Positions 23,370 to 31,887 of a DNA stretch of 35,887 bases are shown here, in pieces. The stretch is taken from positions 1,919,926-1,955,812 of the forward strand of contig NZ_JXDL01000001.1 in NCBI RefSeq assembly GCF_001590795.1, in the 5' to 3' direction. The position numbers were made by a program, and so were the translations under genes. The number at the start of each line of letters is the position of its first letter. Position 1 is the first letter of the stretch. This stretch comes from Bradyrhizobium sp. AT1 (GTDB lineage: Bacteria; Pseudomonadota; Alphaproteobacteria; Rhizobiales; Xanthobacteraceae). Under the pieces are notes generated by a model. It ran no database searches. It had not been told where the DNA came from and saw only the letters and a list, made by a program, of their open reading frames with translations.

Positions 23370-24293
23370 ATGAGCAAGCCCGTATTGTTGCGACTCCATC
23401 GCTGGATCACTCTGGTCTTTGCCCTTCCCCTGTTCGCGATCATCGCCACCGGCCTCATCCTGTCCATCGAGCCCCTCGTGCAAACGAGTGGCATTGGCGG
23501 TCCCGCGATCGACACCGGCCGTGTCGTCGAGCTGGTGAAGCGGTATGACCCCGACGGCAGGGCGCGCGGACTCTCGATCAACGCAGCCGGCCGGCGCATG
23601 ACCCTGCAGGGCACCAACGTGCCGGCGATCGATCTTGTTACCGGCGAAGCCGTCTCGACCGGCTCAACTCTGTCGAATGTCTTTCTCTGGGCGCGTTTCA
23701 CGCACGAGCGTCTCATGGGCCAGGCCTGGCTGGTGACGGCATCCACGCTTGCCATGGTGATCGTCCTGCTGCTCGGCATCGTCATGGGATGGCCGCGGCT
23801 GCGCAACACGCTCTCGGGATGGCACAAGGGCACCGCCTGGTTCACGCTGCCGCTGATCCTGCTCAGTCCGTTGACCGGCCTATGCATGGCGTTCGGCCTC
23901 ACCTTTCAAACGGCACCTGCCCCGACCGCGGGTGGTCGCCCCCTCACCCTGCCCGACGCGGTCCGCATGGTCGCAGCCTCGCACGAGCTGTCGCATGTGA
24001 TCTCGATCGGCACACGCGGCGGCCGCATGATGGCGAGACTCTATGACGGCGGAGAGTTGCGGGCCTATGCCGTCACGTCGTCGGAGCTCACGCCGCTGCC
24101 GCGCAACTGGCCGCGCCTGATCCATGAGGGAAACTGGTCGGCCCTGATCGCCTCGCCGCTCAATGTCGTGACGTCGATCGCGCTGCTGACGCTGCTGTCG
24201 ACCGGCCTGCTGATCTGGGCGCGGCGAACATTGCGCAAGCGGCGGCCGCGCGCTGACGGTCCGGCCGAGGCGGCCGTGGTCGGAGCCGGCTGA
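23370..24293 (+). CDS. PepSY-associated transmembrane protein
   Basis: A 307-aa membrane protein. It starts MSKPVLLRLHRWITLVFALPLFAIIATGLILS, as in the PepSY-TM family (RLHRW motif then first helix), and has a periplasmic segment with ARGLSINAAGRRMTLQG, further helices around LVTASTLAMVIVLLLGIVMGW and FTLPLILLSPLTGLCMAF, another soluble segment with YDGGELRAYAVTS, and a last helix LNVVTSIALLTLLSTGLLIW followed by a basic tail. Histidines at HRW, THERLMG, GWHKG and RLIHEGN recall haem-type positions in related reductases. ATG at 23370 was chosen with GAGGGA 8 nt upstream. It converges with the MscS gene (12 nt). Function may be membrane electron transfer or iron reduction; that is inference. 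Confidence 0.8.
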   Translation: MSKPVLLRLHRWITLVFALPLFAIIATGLILSIEPLVQTSGIGGPAIDTGRVVELVKRYDPDGRARGLSINAAGRRMTLQGTNVPAIDLVTGEAVSTGSTLSNVFLWARFTHERLMGQAWLVTASTLAMVIVLLLGIVMGWPRLRNTLSGWHKGTAWFTLPLILLSPLTGLCMAFGLTFQTAPAPTAGGRPLTLPDAVRMVAASHELSHVISIGTRGGRMMARLYDGGELRAYAVTSSELTPLPRNWPRLIHEGNWSALIASPLNVVTSIALLTLLSTGLLIWARRTLRKRRPRADGPAEAAVVGAG

Positions 24294-24305
24294 GCGAGCG
24301 AAGCG

Positions 24306-25448
24306 TCAATTGCGCGCGCCGGCCCGCACCTTCTCCGCCGGCATGACGCTCCCGAGGACATCGGCATCAGCGTCCGCCGAGGGGATCAGGATCGCGCGGT
24401 CGCGCGGCAACGCCTCCGGCATCTCGTCACGAATGAAGGCCACCAGCTTTTCCCTGATCTCGCAGCGCAGATCCCAGGATTGCGGCGCGTTGCGCGCGCT
24501 GACCAGCGCGCGAAGCTCGATGGTGCGCGCATCCGCGTCGATCACCTGAAGATTGACCACCGCGCCGTCCCAGAGTTTTGACTCCTTCACCGCTCCTTCC
24601 AGCCAGCGCCGGATGCGCGGCACGTCGGCCCGATAATCGACATGAAGCGCGATCACGCCGATCAGGGACGCGGTGTCGCGCGTCCAGTTCTGGAACGGCT
24701 TTTCGATGAAATAGGACAGCGGCACCACCATGCGGCGCCAGTCCCACAGCCGGATCACCACATAGGTCGAGGCGATGTCCTCGACCCAGCCCCACTCGTT
24801 CTCGATGATCACGGCGTCCTCGATACGGATCGGCTGGGTGATCGCGATCTGCAAGCCGGCGATCAGGTTGCTGAGCAGCGGCCGCGCGGCAAGACCGACG
24901 ATGATACCGGCAGCACCGGCCGAAGCGAACAGGCTGACGCCGTATTGCCTCACGGAGTCGAACGTCATCAGCGCGGTCGACACCGTGATGACGACGATGA
25001 TGGTGTCGGTGACGCGCTTGAACACGCGGACCTGGGTGACGTGCTTGCGCGCGACGAAATTCTCGGTGACATCGCGAAAATTCTGCAAGTACCGCGCCGC
25101 GCTCATGTCGACGATCCGGATCGAGATCCAGCCGATCAGGGCAATGACGGCCACCACGAACAGGCGCATCAGCGGCATGCGGATCGTGTCGTCGAGTGGT
25201 GCGAGCGGCAGGACCAACGCGACGGCGGCCAGGCAAAGAGCCAGCTGAGCAGGACCGGAGGTCCGGTCGATGAACACGCTGAGGAGCGGAAGGCGGGTTC
25301 CGAAGGCCCGCGCAAGCAACCATACGGCGACCCGGTAAACCAACAGCGCCAGGAGGATCGCGCCGATCACCAGGCTGAGGCCGACGAACCACGACGGTAT
25401 CCACCCGAGCATCCCGTCGATGTCGGCCAGGAGGGCCTGCCAATTCAT
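24306..25448 (-). CDS. MscS-family mechanosensitive ion channel
   Basis: A 380-aa inner-membrane channel. Four hydrophobic helices occupy about residues 15-120 (FVGLSLVIGAILLALLVYRVAVWLL, LALCLAAVALVLPLA, LFVVAVIALIGWISI), then the pore-helix region GVSLFASAGAAGIIVGLAARPLLSNLIAGLQIAITQPIRIEDAVIIENEWGWVEDIASTYVVIRLWDWRRMVVPLSYFIEKPFQNWT, the conserved MscS core, and a cytoplasmic alpha/beta domain. It opens under membrane tension in hypo-osmotic shock. ATG at 25448 has GGGGAT about 5 nt upstream. It diverges from the DUF763 gene across 127 nt. Family identity is firm; conductance class is not known. Confidence 0.93.
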   Translation of the reverse strand: MNWQALLADIDGMLGWIPSWFVGLSLVIGAILLALLVYRVAVWLLARAFGTRLPLLSVFIDRTSGPAQLALCLAAVALVLPLAPLDDTIRMPLMRLFVVAVIALIGWISIRIVDMSAARYLQNFRDVTENFVARKHVTQVRVFKRVTDTIIVVITVSTALMTFDSVRQYGVSLFASAGAAGIIVGLAARPLLSNLIAGLQIAITQPIRIEDAVIIENEWGWVEDIASTYVVIRLWDWRRMVVPLSYFIEKPFQNWTRDTASLIGVIALHVDYRADVPRIRRWLEGAVKESKLWDGAVVNLQVIDADARTIELRALVSARNAPQSWDLRCEIREKLVAFIRDEMPEALPRDRAILIPSADADADVLGSVMPAEKVRAGARN

Positions 25449-25575
25449 TGCTATCCCCGTCGTTGTATTCGCGTAGCCGGCTCAACGCCTCCCGCCCGGC
25501 TTCGCTCCCCCGCTCGGTGCAACGCAGCATTCCGCTGGTGCAACCGTCGCCGAACTGGGCTAGTTTGCGGCACTC

Positions 25576-26829
25576 ATGACTCGACGTAGCGGCAGCGCCG
25601 ATCTTCCCTTGCACACCGGACGGGTTCCGCCCTGGCTGGCGAGCCGCATGGCCTCGCTCGGGTCGATCCTCACGCAGGCGATCGTGCATCATTACGGCCG
25701 CGACGCATTCCTGCAGCGGCTGTCGCATCCCTTCTGGTTCCAGTCGTTCGGCGCCGTGATGGGGATGGACTGGCACTCCTCGGGGATAACCACCTCCGTG
25801 ATCGGCGCGCTGAAGCGCGGGCTCGGCCCGCTTCAGGACGAGCTCGGAATCTACGTCTGCGGCGGCCGGGGTCAGCACTCGCGCAAGACGCCGGACGAGC
25901 TGATGCAGCTCGGCGACCGCGTCGGATTCGACGGCGCCAAGCTGACTCGCGCCAGCCGCCTGGTCGCGAAGGTCGACAGCGCGGCCGTGCAGGACGGCTT
26001 CGATCTCTACCTGCACGGCTTCTTCGTCACCGCCGACGGCAAATGGACGGTGGTGCAGCAAGGCATGAACGGCGACAAGCGGCAGGCCCGCCGCTATCAC
26101 TGGCATTCCGAGGCGCTGAAGAGCTTTGTCGATACGCCGCACAGCGCGATCGACGGCCCGCAGCAAGGCGAGATCGTTAATCTCACCGACCATCGCGCCG
26201 AGATCTCGCGCACCGCTCAGCTCGATCTCTTGGGGGAACTCGGCCCCGATCGCATCGTCTGCGAATTCGAACGGCTCATCGGGACCGCGTCCGAGCCCGC
26301 ACAGGCCATGCTGCCGCATCTGATCATGCCGGCGCATCACGATGTCAGGCCCAAGGACGTGTTCGCGCGCCGACTACACGGCACGCTCGCCGCCGCAGCC
26401 GAGCGCGGCCCGGTCGATTTCCCGGAGCTGTTGCTGACGCCCGGCGTCGGCGCGCGCACCGTGCGCTCGCTCGCCATGGTCGCGGAGGTCGTGCACGGCG
26501 CGCCCTACCGTTTCAACGACCCCGCGCGTTTCTCGCTCGCCCATGGCGGCAAGGACCGCCATCCCTATCCCGTCCCGATCAAGGTCTATGACGAGACCAT
26601 CCGCGTGCTGAAGGGCGCGATCCAGAACGCCAAGCTCGGGCGCGAGGAAGAGATGCAGGCGATCAAGCGCCTCGACGACCAGGCGCGGCGGCTGGAACGC
26701 ACAGCGAGCGGGCCGTCGGTCGGCGACTACATCGCCGGCGAGCGCGCGGCCTCGCCCGATCTCGACGGCCGCTCCGTGTTCGGCTGGGAGCGCGACCTTG
26801 TCGCAGCGAAGAAAGCGACGGGCTCCTGA
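25576..26829 (+). CDS. DUF763 domain protein
   Basis: A 417-aa protein of the DUF763 family: DLPLHTGRVPPWLASRMASLGSILTQAIVHHYGRDAFLQRLSHPFWFQSFGAVMGMDWHSSGITTSVIGALKRGL near the start, then GIYVCGGRGQHSRKTPDEL, DLYLHGFFVTADGKWTVVQQGMNGDKRQARRYHW, and LLLTPGVGARTVRSLAMVAEVVHGAPYRFNDPARFSLAHGGKDRHPYPVP. The LLLTPGVGARTVRSLA segment looks like a helix-hairpin-helix and would favour a nucleic-acid role; this is inference. Start by ATG 25576, without a clear ribosome-binding site, so another start is possible. No biochemical function is known to me for the family, which also occurs in archaea. It converges on the 77-aa gene. Confidence 0.88.
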   Translation: MTRRSGSADLPLHTGRVPPWLASRMASLGSILTQAIVHHYGRDAFLQRLSHPFWFQSFGAVMGMDWHSSGITTSVIGALKRGLGPLQDELGIYVCGGRGQHSRKTPDELMQLGDRVGFDGAKLTRASRLVAKVDSAAVQDGFDLYLHGFFVTADGKWTVVQQGMNGDKRQARRYHWHSEALKSFVDTPHSAIDGPQQGEIVNLTDHRAEISRTAQLDLLGELGPDRIVCEFERLIGTASEPAQAMLPHLIMPAHHDVRPKDVFARRLHGTLAAAAERGPVDFPELLLTPGVGARTVRSLAMVAEVVHGAPYRFNDPARFSLAHGGKDRHPYPVPIKVYDETIRVLKGAIQNAKLGREEEMQAIKRLDDQARRLERTASGPSVGDYIAGERAASPDLDGRSVFGWERDLVAAKKATGS

Positions 26830-26835
26830 ACGCGC

Positions 26836-27069
26836 CTAATCTTCGACCTCATCGTCGTCCGTCAGTCGGTTGGCTGAATGGTCCTGATATTGCTCGGTCT
26901 GGATGAACTTGCTGTCCATGCCGCGAACGTGAGAATGCTGCGCCTTGTCGCGGTTCGACAGGATCATGTTGTCGCCGATCTTGTCCTTGGGAATGTCCGT
27001 CAACGCTCCGTTGCCTGCGCCCTTGCCGTGCGCGCCCGAACCGATATGCGTCTTGCCTCCATGGGGCAT
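26836..27069 (-). CDS. Small hydrophilic hypothetical protein (77 aa)
   Basis: ATG at 27069 has GGAGA 5 nt upstream. The product begins MPHGGKTHIGSGAHGKGAG, has a middle part with IPKDKIGDNMILSNRDKAQHSHVRG, and ends in an acidic tail (RLTDDDEVED). It has no hydrophobic core and is probably disordered; Gly, His and Asp are over-represented. A longer start at 27105 adds only 12 residues without a better site. It ends 6 nt from the DUF763 stop. It may be a stress-related hydrophilic protein; no homology is claimed. Confidence 0.7.
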   Translation of the reverse strand: MPHGGKTHIGSGAHGKGAGNGALTDIPKDKIGDNMILSNRDKAQHSHVRGMDSKFIQTEQYQDHSANRLTDDDEVED

Positions 27070-27164
27070 GGATGTCTCCGTCGCTTGTTGTCCGCACTCG
27101 GCCAACGCCTGTCCCGTCGCGTTTGTTTCGCGGTGGCATCAGGGAACGTCGATCTCGGTTCCCG

Positions 27165-28424
27165 CTAACTTGCGAGCAGCCGCTCGGCATCGCTCTTGGC
27201 TGGCGGACACCCCTCGCCTGCGTCGGCAATCACCGGCAATTGCGCGATCATCCGAATTCCCGGCCGCTTGCGCCAGCGGATCTGCGAGGCCTCGACGGCG
27301 AGAACGAGTCGTGGCCATCGCGTGAACAGCGCCTCCAGCGCGCAAGCCGCCTCGATGCGCGCGAGCTGGTGACCGAGACAAAAGTGAATTCCCGTTCCGA
27401 ACGAGAGATGACGGTTCGGCTTGCGCTCGAGATCGAGGCGATCAGGGCGGTCATGCATCGCGGGATCCATGTTCGCGGCGGCGAGCATCACCATGACACG
27501 ATCACCCTTCTTCAGGCGCACGCCTTCGACGTCGACATCCCGCCGCACATAGCGCGGCTTGGAGAACTGCACGGGCGAGACGAAGCGCAGGAACTCCTCC
27601 ACCGCGAGCCCAACGCGGCTCCAGTCCTGTTCCAGCCAGTTGCGCAAGTGAGGATGTCTGAGGAGCTCGTAGGCTGAACCGCTGATGAGATGCGTCGTCG
27701 TCTCGGAGCCGGCCGCAAGCAGCAGAAACACCATCGAGACCATTTCATCCGGCGTGATCTGGCCGCCCTCGCGCTCGACCTGGATCAAGTCGGCAATCAG
27801 GCCGTCGCCGCCCCTTTCGCGCGCGATCTGCAACTGCTGCTCGAGATAGGCGCGCATCTTGCGGAACGCCCACACCAGGCGGAAGAAGCCGACGACATTG
27901 GTCAGCGAGGACATCTCGTTGGCCCAGGCGATGAATCTCGGACGATCCGCCGCCGGCAAGCCGAGCAGCTCGGAGATCACCGCGAGCGGCAGGATGCGCG
28001 CGTAACGCTGGACCAGATCAGCCGGACTTCCTTTCGCGAATAGATCGTCCGCAAGACCGTCGGCGATGGCGCGGATGCGCGGCTCCATCGCGACGATCGC
28101 GCGGCGGCGGAAGGCCTCGTCCACGATGCCGCGCAGCCTGGTATGGTCAGGCTCATCCATCGTCAGCATGTTGTTGGCGATGGTTCTGATATATCTCGGC
28201 ATCCACCAGCGCAGGCCGGCGACGTCGCCGTCCTCCTTGCGCAGCGTGAAGGTGGCGCCGTCCTTCAAGACCTGCGCAGTGGCGTCATGGGTCGTGGTGA
28301 CCCAGACGTCGCCGATGAGAGGAAAGCGTGTCGCGACCACGGGGCCGGACATGCGCAAGGTCGCAATGGCCTTGGGCGGATCGCGAAAGAAAGCCTCGCT
28401 GGTGACATCGAGGCGCACCGTCAT
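27165..28424 (-). CDS. Cytochrome P450 monooxygenase
   Basis: A 419-aa class I-type bacterial P450. The I-helix motif is AAGSETTT (oxygen binding), the ExxR motif is EEFLR, and the haem-binding loop FGTGIHFCLG lies at residues 342-351 with the ligand Cys349. The N-terminus lacks a membrane anchor. The start VRLDVTSEAFFRDPP, the DEPDHTRLRG segment and the length fit the CYP group of soluble bacterial enzymes. Electron transfer would need a ferredoxin and a reductase; the fpr gene is about 500 bases upstream in the gene order, but no ferredoxin gene is present. The ribosome-binding site before the ATG at 28424 is weak. Substrate unknown. Confidence 0.93.
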   Translation of the reverse strand: MTVRLDVTSEAFFRDPPKAIATLRMSGPVVATRFPLIGDVWVTTTHDATAQVLKDGATFTLRKEDGDVAGLRWWMPRYIRTIANNMLTMDEPDHTRLRGIVDEAFRRRAIVAMEPRIRAIADGLADDLFAKGSPADLVQRYARILPLAVISELLGLPAADRPRFIAWANEMSSLTNVVGFFRLVWAFRKMRAYLEQQLQIARERGGDGLIADLIQVEREGGQITPDEMVSMVFLLLAAGSETTTHLISGSAYELLRHPHLRNWLEQDWSRVGLAVEEFLRFVSPVQFSKPRYVRRDVDVEGVRLKKGDRVMVMLAAANMDPAMHDRPDRLDLERKPNRHLSFGTGIHFCLGHQLARIEAACALEALFTRWPRLVLAVEASQIRWRKRPGIRMIAQLPVIADAGEGCPPAKSDAERLLAS

Positions 28425-28504
28425 GGGATCACCGGACTGGTTGCTGGCGTGTCACCCAGATGGTGCGCGGCGCCGCCGGTGCAAGGGCTGCGAACGAGAT
28501 GCGA

Positions 28505-28831
28505 CTATCCGCGCCCCGGCGAGCGCTGGCCGGTCTTGCGCTGCTGCTGGTTGGTATAGGAGTCCCAATGGCTCCAGCTGCCACTGCTGAGGCTCTGCAT
28601 GTCGGTGCCCAGCGGACGGCGGGTGCGCTTGTCGTGATCGGCGATCACGCGCTCGGACTGCGCGATCTTCCGCTTGAGTTCCGCGATGGTCTTCTGGGTC
28701 TGGCCGTTCCGCTTCGACGAGGCGATCTCGCCCATCGTAAAGCGCGCGGTCTCCAGCGCCTTCAACTCGGCGCGATTCTTCTTCAACTGGACCCGGTGCC
28801 AGGCGATGTGGCTGTCACTGTCCGCAACCAT
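28505..28831 (-). CDS. Coiled-coil hypothetical protein (108 aa)
   Basis: ATG at 28831 (MVADSDSHIAWHRV) has GGAG 7 nt upstream; a longer start at 28858 adds 9 residues. About residues 10-75 are heptad-rich charged helix (HRVQLKKNRAELKALETARF, QTQKTIAELKRKIAQSERVIADHDKR), followed by a polar, Ser/Gln-rich tail (SLSSGSWSHWDSYTNQQQRK) likely unstructured. No domain is recognised. It lies between fpr and the P450 gene on the same strand, with gaps of 95 and 80 nt. Confidence 0.7.
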   Translation of the reverse strand: MVADSDSHIAWHRVQLKKNRAELKALETARFTMGEIASSKRNGQTQKTIAELKRKIAQSERVIADHDKRTRRPLGTDMQSLSSGSWSHWDSYTNQQQRKTGQRSPGRG

Positions 28832-28926
28832 GTGGGAACTCCGCTGATTCGCTCCCACAGTGTATCAAGCGGCGAATCGGCGCCGCAACGGGCCCCACGC
28901 GGCGAAAATACGGTCTTTCTGCGGGC

Positions 28927-29700
28927 TTACCGCTCGGCGAAGGCCTTTTCGACCACGAATTGGGCGGGCTCGCCGTGATTGCCCTCGACGAAGCCGCGCT
29001 CACCCAGGAGCACGCGGGTGTCCGCCACCAGCGCCGGGCTGCCGCAGATCATGACACGGTCGTGGGCAGCTTCCAGCGCGGGCAGGCCGATATCGGCGAA
29101 CAGCTTGCCTGACGTGATGAGGTCGGTGATGCGGCCACGGTTGCGGAAGGGATCGCGCGTCACGGTCGGGTAGTAGATCAGCTGCTCGCGGATGTACTCG
29201 CCGATCAGTTCGTCCTTCGGAAGCGTCTCCGTGATCATCTCGCCATAGGCGAGCTCCTTCACATGTCGGCAGCCGTGCAGCAGCACCACTTTCTCGAACC
29301 GCTCATAGGTCTCGGGGTCCTTGATCACGCTCAGGAACGGCGCAAGGCCGGTGCCGGTGCCGATGAGGTAGAGGTTTCGCCCCTCCTCCAGATTGTCGAT
29401 CACCAGCGTGCCGGTGGCCTTTCGGCTGACGATGATCTCGTCGCCTTCCTTGAGGTGCTGGAGGCGGGAGGTCAGCGGGCCGTCAGGCACCTTGATCGAG
29501 AAGAACTCCAGCGTGTCCTCGTAATTGGCGCTGGCGACGCTGTAGGCCCGCAGCAAGGGCTTCTCGCCGACCTTGAGCCCGATCATGGTGAATTCGCCGT
29601 TGCGGAAGCGGAAAGTCGGGCTGCGGGTGGTCTTGAAGGAGAACAGCGTGTCGGTCCAATGGTGGACGCTCAAAACGCTTTCCTGATTGAAATTGCTCAT
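28927..29700 (-). CDS. fpr: Ferredoxin-NADP+ reductase
   Basis: A 257-aa FAD-dependent flavodoxin/ferredoxin-NADP reductase of the bacterial subclass. The FAD motif RAYSVAS lies near residues 51-57; YLIGTGTGLAPFLSV is the NADP-binding P-loop, followed by VVLLHGCRHVKELAY and MICGSPALV, and the C-terminal end is FVVEKAFAER. It transfers electrons between NADPH and ferredoxin/flavodoxin, in oxidative-stress defence, nitrogen metabolism or P450 supply. The start MSNFNQES is at ATG 29700. It diverges from the enamidase gene and the intergenic region holds a palindrome at 29765-29782. Confidence 0.94.
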   Translation of the reverse strand: MSNFNQESVLSVHHWTDTLFSFKTTRSPTFRFRNGEFTMIGLKVGEKPLLRAYSVASANYEDTLEFFSIKVPDGPLTSRLQHLKEGDEIIVSRKATGTLVIDNLEEGRNLYLIGTGTGLAPFLSVIKDPETYERFEKVVLLHGCRHVKELAYGEMITETLPKDELIGEYIREQLIYYPTVTRDPFRNRGRITDLITSGKLFADIGLPALEAAHDRVMICGSPALVADTRVLLGERGFVEGNHGEPAQFVVEKAFAER

Positions 29701-29764
29701 CTCACCTATCCGTGTCGCGTCAATGCGGGTCCGAGGCGGGTAGCTATGCGTCGTTTGTACACGA

Positions 29765-29782
29765 TCATTCGTATACTAATGA
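29765..29782. promoter_or_regulatory. 18-bp near-perfect palindrome in the fpr/enamidase intergenic region
   Basis: TCATT-C-GTATAC-T-AATGA: every base is complementary except one mirrored pair. It lies 65 nt upstream of the fpr ATG and 76 nt upstream of the enamidase ATG, and is a candidate operator for one or both genes. A MarR-family gene in the nearby liv operon is the closest regulator that could bind it; this link is inference. Confidence 0.5.
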
Positions 29783-29857
29783 ATAATCCCGCTTGATCCC
29801 GCGGTCAAGGCTGCCCAAGATCGGAAGCGTTGCAGTTAGGAATAAGGAGCCCCTTCC

Positions 29858-31054
29858 ATGGCGCATGACGCCCCCCAGGCCACCGGACCTTCGAAGCTCG
29901 TGATCCGGAATATCGGCCTGATCCTGTCCGGCGCCCTGGAAAAGCCGATCCTGGACGGCGACACCATCGTCGCCGAGAACGGCAAGATCACCGCGATCGG
30001 CCGCTACAAGGACCTCGACACCGAAGGCGCGACCACCGTCGTCGATGCCAACGGCACCACGGTGACCCCGGGCCTGATCGACAGCCATGTCCACCCCGTC
30101 GCGGGCGACTGGACGCCACGGCAGAATCAGATCGGCTGGATCGACAGCTCGCTCCATGGCGGCATCACCACCATGATCTCGGCGGGCGAGGTCCACATGC
30201 CCGGCCGGCCCCGCGACGTGGTCGGCCTCAAGGCGATGGCGATCTTCGCCCAGCGCGCGTTCTGGACGCTCCGTCCAGGCGGCGTAAAGGTTCACGCCGG
30301 CGCGCCGGTGATCGAATGCGAAATGGTCGAGGAAGACTTCAAGGAGATGGCCGCCGCCGGCGTCAAGTTGCTCGGCGAAGTCGGCCTCGGCGGCGTCAAG
30401 GACGGCCCGACCGCCCGCAAGATGGTCGGCTGGGCGCGCAAATACGGCATCCAGAGCACGATCCACACCGGCGGCCCCTCGATCCCCGGCTCCGGCCTGA
30501 TCGACAAGGACGTGGTGCTGGAGGCCGACACCGACGTGGTTGGTCATATCAATGGCGGCCACACTGCCCTGCCCGACGACCAGATCCGCTGTATCTGCGA
30601 GGGCTGCAAGCGCGGACTCGAGATCGTCCACAACGGCAACGAGCGGTCGGCGCTCTACACGCTACGCATCGCACGCGAGATGAACGAGCTGCATCGCGTG
30701 ATCCTCGGCACCGACGGACCGGCCGGCTCCGGCGTGCAGCCGCTCGGCATCCTGCGCATGGTCTCGATGCTGTCCTCGATCGGCGAGCTGCCGGCCGAGA
30801 TCGCGTTCTGCCTCGCCACCGGCAACACCGCGCGGATGCGGCAGCTCGATTGCGGCCTGATCGAAGTCGGCCGCGCCGCGGATTTCGTCATCATGGACAA
30901 GGCCCAGCACTCGCCGGGCAAGAACATCCTGGAGAGCGTGCAGCTCGGCGACCTCCCGGGCATCGGCATGACCATCATCGACGGCATCGTGCGCACCCAG
31001 CGCAGCCGCAATACACCGCCGGCCGGCAGGGTGCCGGAGCTGGTGGCGAAGTGA
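29858..31054 (+). CDS. Enamidase-type amidohydrolase (6-oxo-tetrahydronicotinate opening)
   Basis: A 398-aa amidohydrolase-superfamily protein closely patterned on the enamidase of Eubacterium barkeri, which hydrolyses 1,4,5,6-tetrahydro-6-oxonicotinate to 2-formylglutarate and ammonia. Shared features are SKLVIRNIGLILSG, GTTVTPGLIDSHVHPVAGDWTPRQ (HxH metal site), SLHGGITTMISAGEVHMPGRP, PGGVKVHAGAP, KLLGEVGLGG, STIHTGGPSIPGS, VVGHINGG, RVILGTDGPAGSG, and GDLPGIGMTIIDGIVRT with SRNTPPA near the end. AAGGAG is 10 nt before the ATG. No nicotinate dehydrogenase or 6-hydroxynicotinate reductase is in the window. It is divergent from fpr. The exact substrate may differ in this organism. Confidence 0.85.
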   Translation: MAHDAPQATGPSKLVIRNIGLILSGALEKPILDGDTIVAENGKITAIGRYKDLDTEGATTVVDANGTTVTPGLIDSHVHPVAGDWTPRQNQIGWIDSSLHGGITTMISAGEVHMPGRPRDVVGLKAMAIFAQRAFWTLRPGGVKVHAGAPVIECEMVEEDFKEMAAAGVKLLGEVGLGGVKDGPTARKMVGWARKYGIQSTIHTGGPSIPGSGLIDKDVVLEADTDVVGHINGGHTALPDDQIRCICEGCKRGLEIVHNGNERSALYTLRIAREMNELHRVILGTDGPAGSGVQPLGILRMVSMLSSIGELPAEIAFCLATGNTARMRQLDCGLIEVGRAADFVIMDKAQHSPGKNILESVQLGDLPGIGMTIIDGIVRTQRSRNTPPAGRVPELVAK

Positions 31055-31179
31055 CGCAGCCGGGGCGGCGCACTGCTCCGCATCGTCTCTCGGAAGCGTT
31101 GAACAAGTCTGCAGCCTACCGCGTCTAACGCAGGCAGCCCTCGGCGGCGGCAGTTCATCGCTGGACCATCGAGGGAGAC

Positions 31180-31869
31180 ATGAAGAACTCATCACGCTTA
31201 GCTATCGGCGTTGTCGCCGCGGTGGCGGGCTATATCGCGAGCTTCGTGCTGCTCTCCCTGGTCGATTTCGGCAACCGGGCAGACCCGATCACATCGGGCC
31301 TGCTGGGACTCTTCGTCTACTCGCCCATGGGCGCGATCGCCGGCGCGGTGCTCGCCAACTGGTTGATAGGGAGTGCGGGTAAGCACACCAGCAATGGCAG
31401 CATCGCCAGCAATAGCCTGAAGTCGCTCGGCATCGTCGCCCTGCTCTGCATCACCGGCATCGGCCTCTACATTGCCTATGCGTATGCGACGGCGACGCCC
31501 TGGCTCAACCGGAACGGTGCCACCCCCCTCCTCGTGTTCGAAGTCCGTTTCCCTGCAGGGGTCAAGGTCCCGACATCAGCGCAGGGCATCACCATCGAAT
31601 TGCAGACCGACCTCAACACCATGCCGGGCGAAGTGAACCCGGCCGCGTTCTATCGCGATGGCGACCAGGGTATCATCGCGGGTGAGGTCGAACTGGCGTT
31701 TCGCACCTCGCACCGGCAACTCGCGGTCACCATCGAAGGACAGCCGAGCCGAATTTATCCGATCGACTTGTCGGCTCGTGCGCCGCATACGCCGGAGTTC
31801 GGAACCTGGCGGCGGCTCGCAGATGGCAGCGAAATCAGGTATCGCGCAAAGTGGCCGGGCAAGACATGA
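31180..31869 (+). CDS. Hypothetical membrane protein (229 aa)
   Basis: ATG at 31180 follows GAGGGAGAC. Three hydrophobic helices occupy about residues 6-29, 38-66 and 82-104 (AIGVVAAVAGYIASFVLLSLV, ITSGLLGLFVYSPMGAIAGAVLANWLIG, SLGIVALLCITGIGLYIAYAYA). The C-terminal 120 residues are a strand-rich soluble domain (LLVFEVRFPAGVKVPTSAQGITIELQT, SHRQLAVTIEGQPSRIYPIDLSARAP, EIRYRAKWPG) that should face the periplasm. No family is recognised. It starts 125 nt after the enamidase stop and converges on the MarR gene. Confidence 0.75.
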   Translation: MKNSSRLAIGVVAAVAGYIASFVLLSLVDFGNRADPITSGLLGLFVYSPMGAIAGAVLANWLIGSAGKHTSNGSIASNSLKSLGIVALLCITGIGLYIAYAYATATPWLNRNGATPLLVFEVRFPAGVKVPTSAQGITIELQTDLNTMPGEVNPAAFYRDGDQGIIAGEVELAFRTSHRQLAVTIEGQPSRIYPIDLSARAPHTPEFGTWRRLADGSEIRYRAKWPGKT

Positions 31870-31887
31870 ACGTTCAGATCACCGTCG

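Noticed and set aside
24427..26340. 637-codon open frame on the minus strand spanning the MscS and DUF763 genes
   Set aside because: It lies out of frame or antisense to two recognised genes, has Arg/Pro-rich low-quality sequence, and results from high-GC codon bias.
29754..29760. TTTGTAC, a half-site of the TetR palindrome, near the enamidase gene
   Set aside because: Only one arm is present without the matching GTACAAA; not enough to claim a second TetR site.
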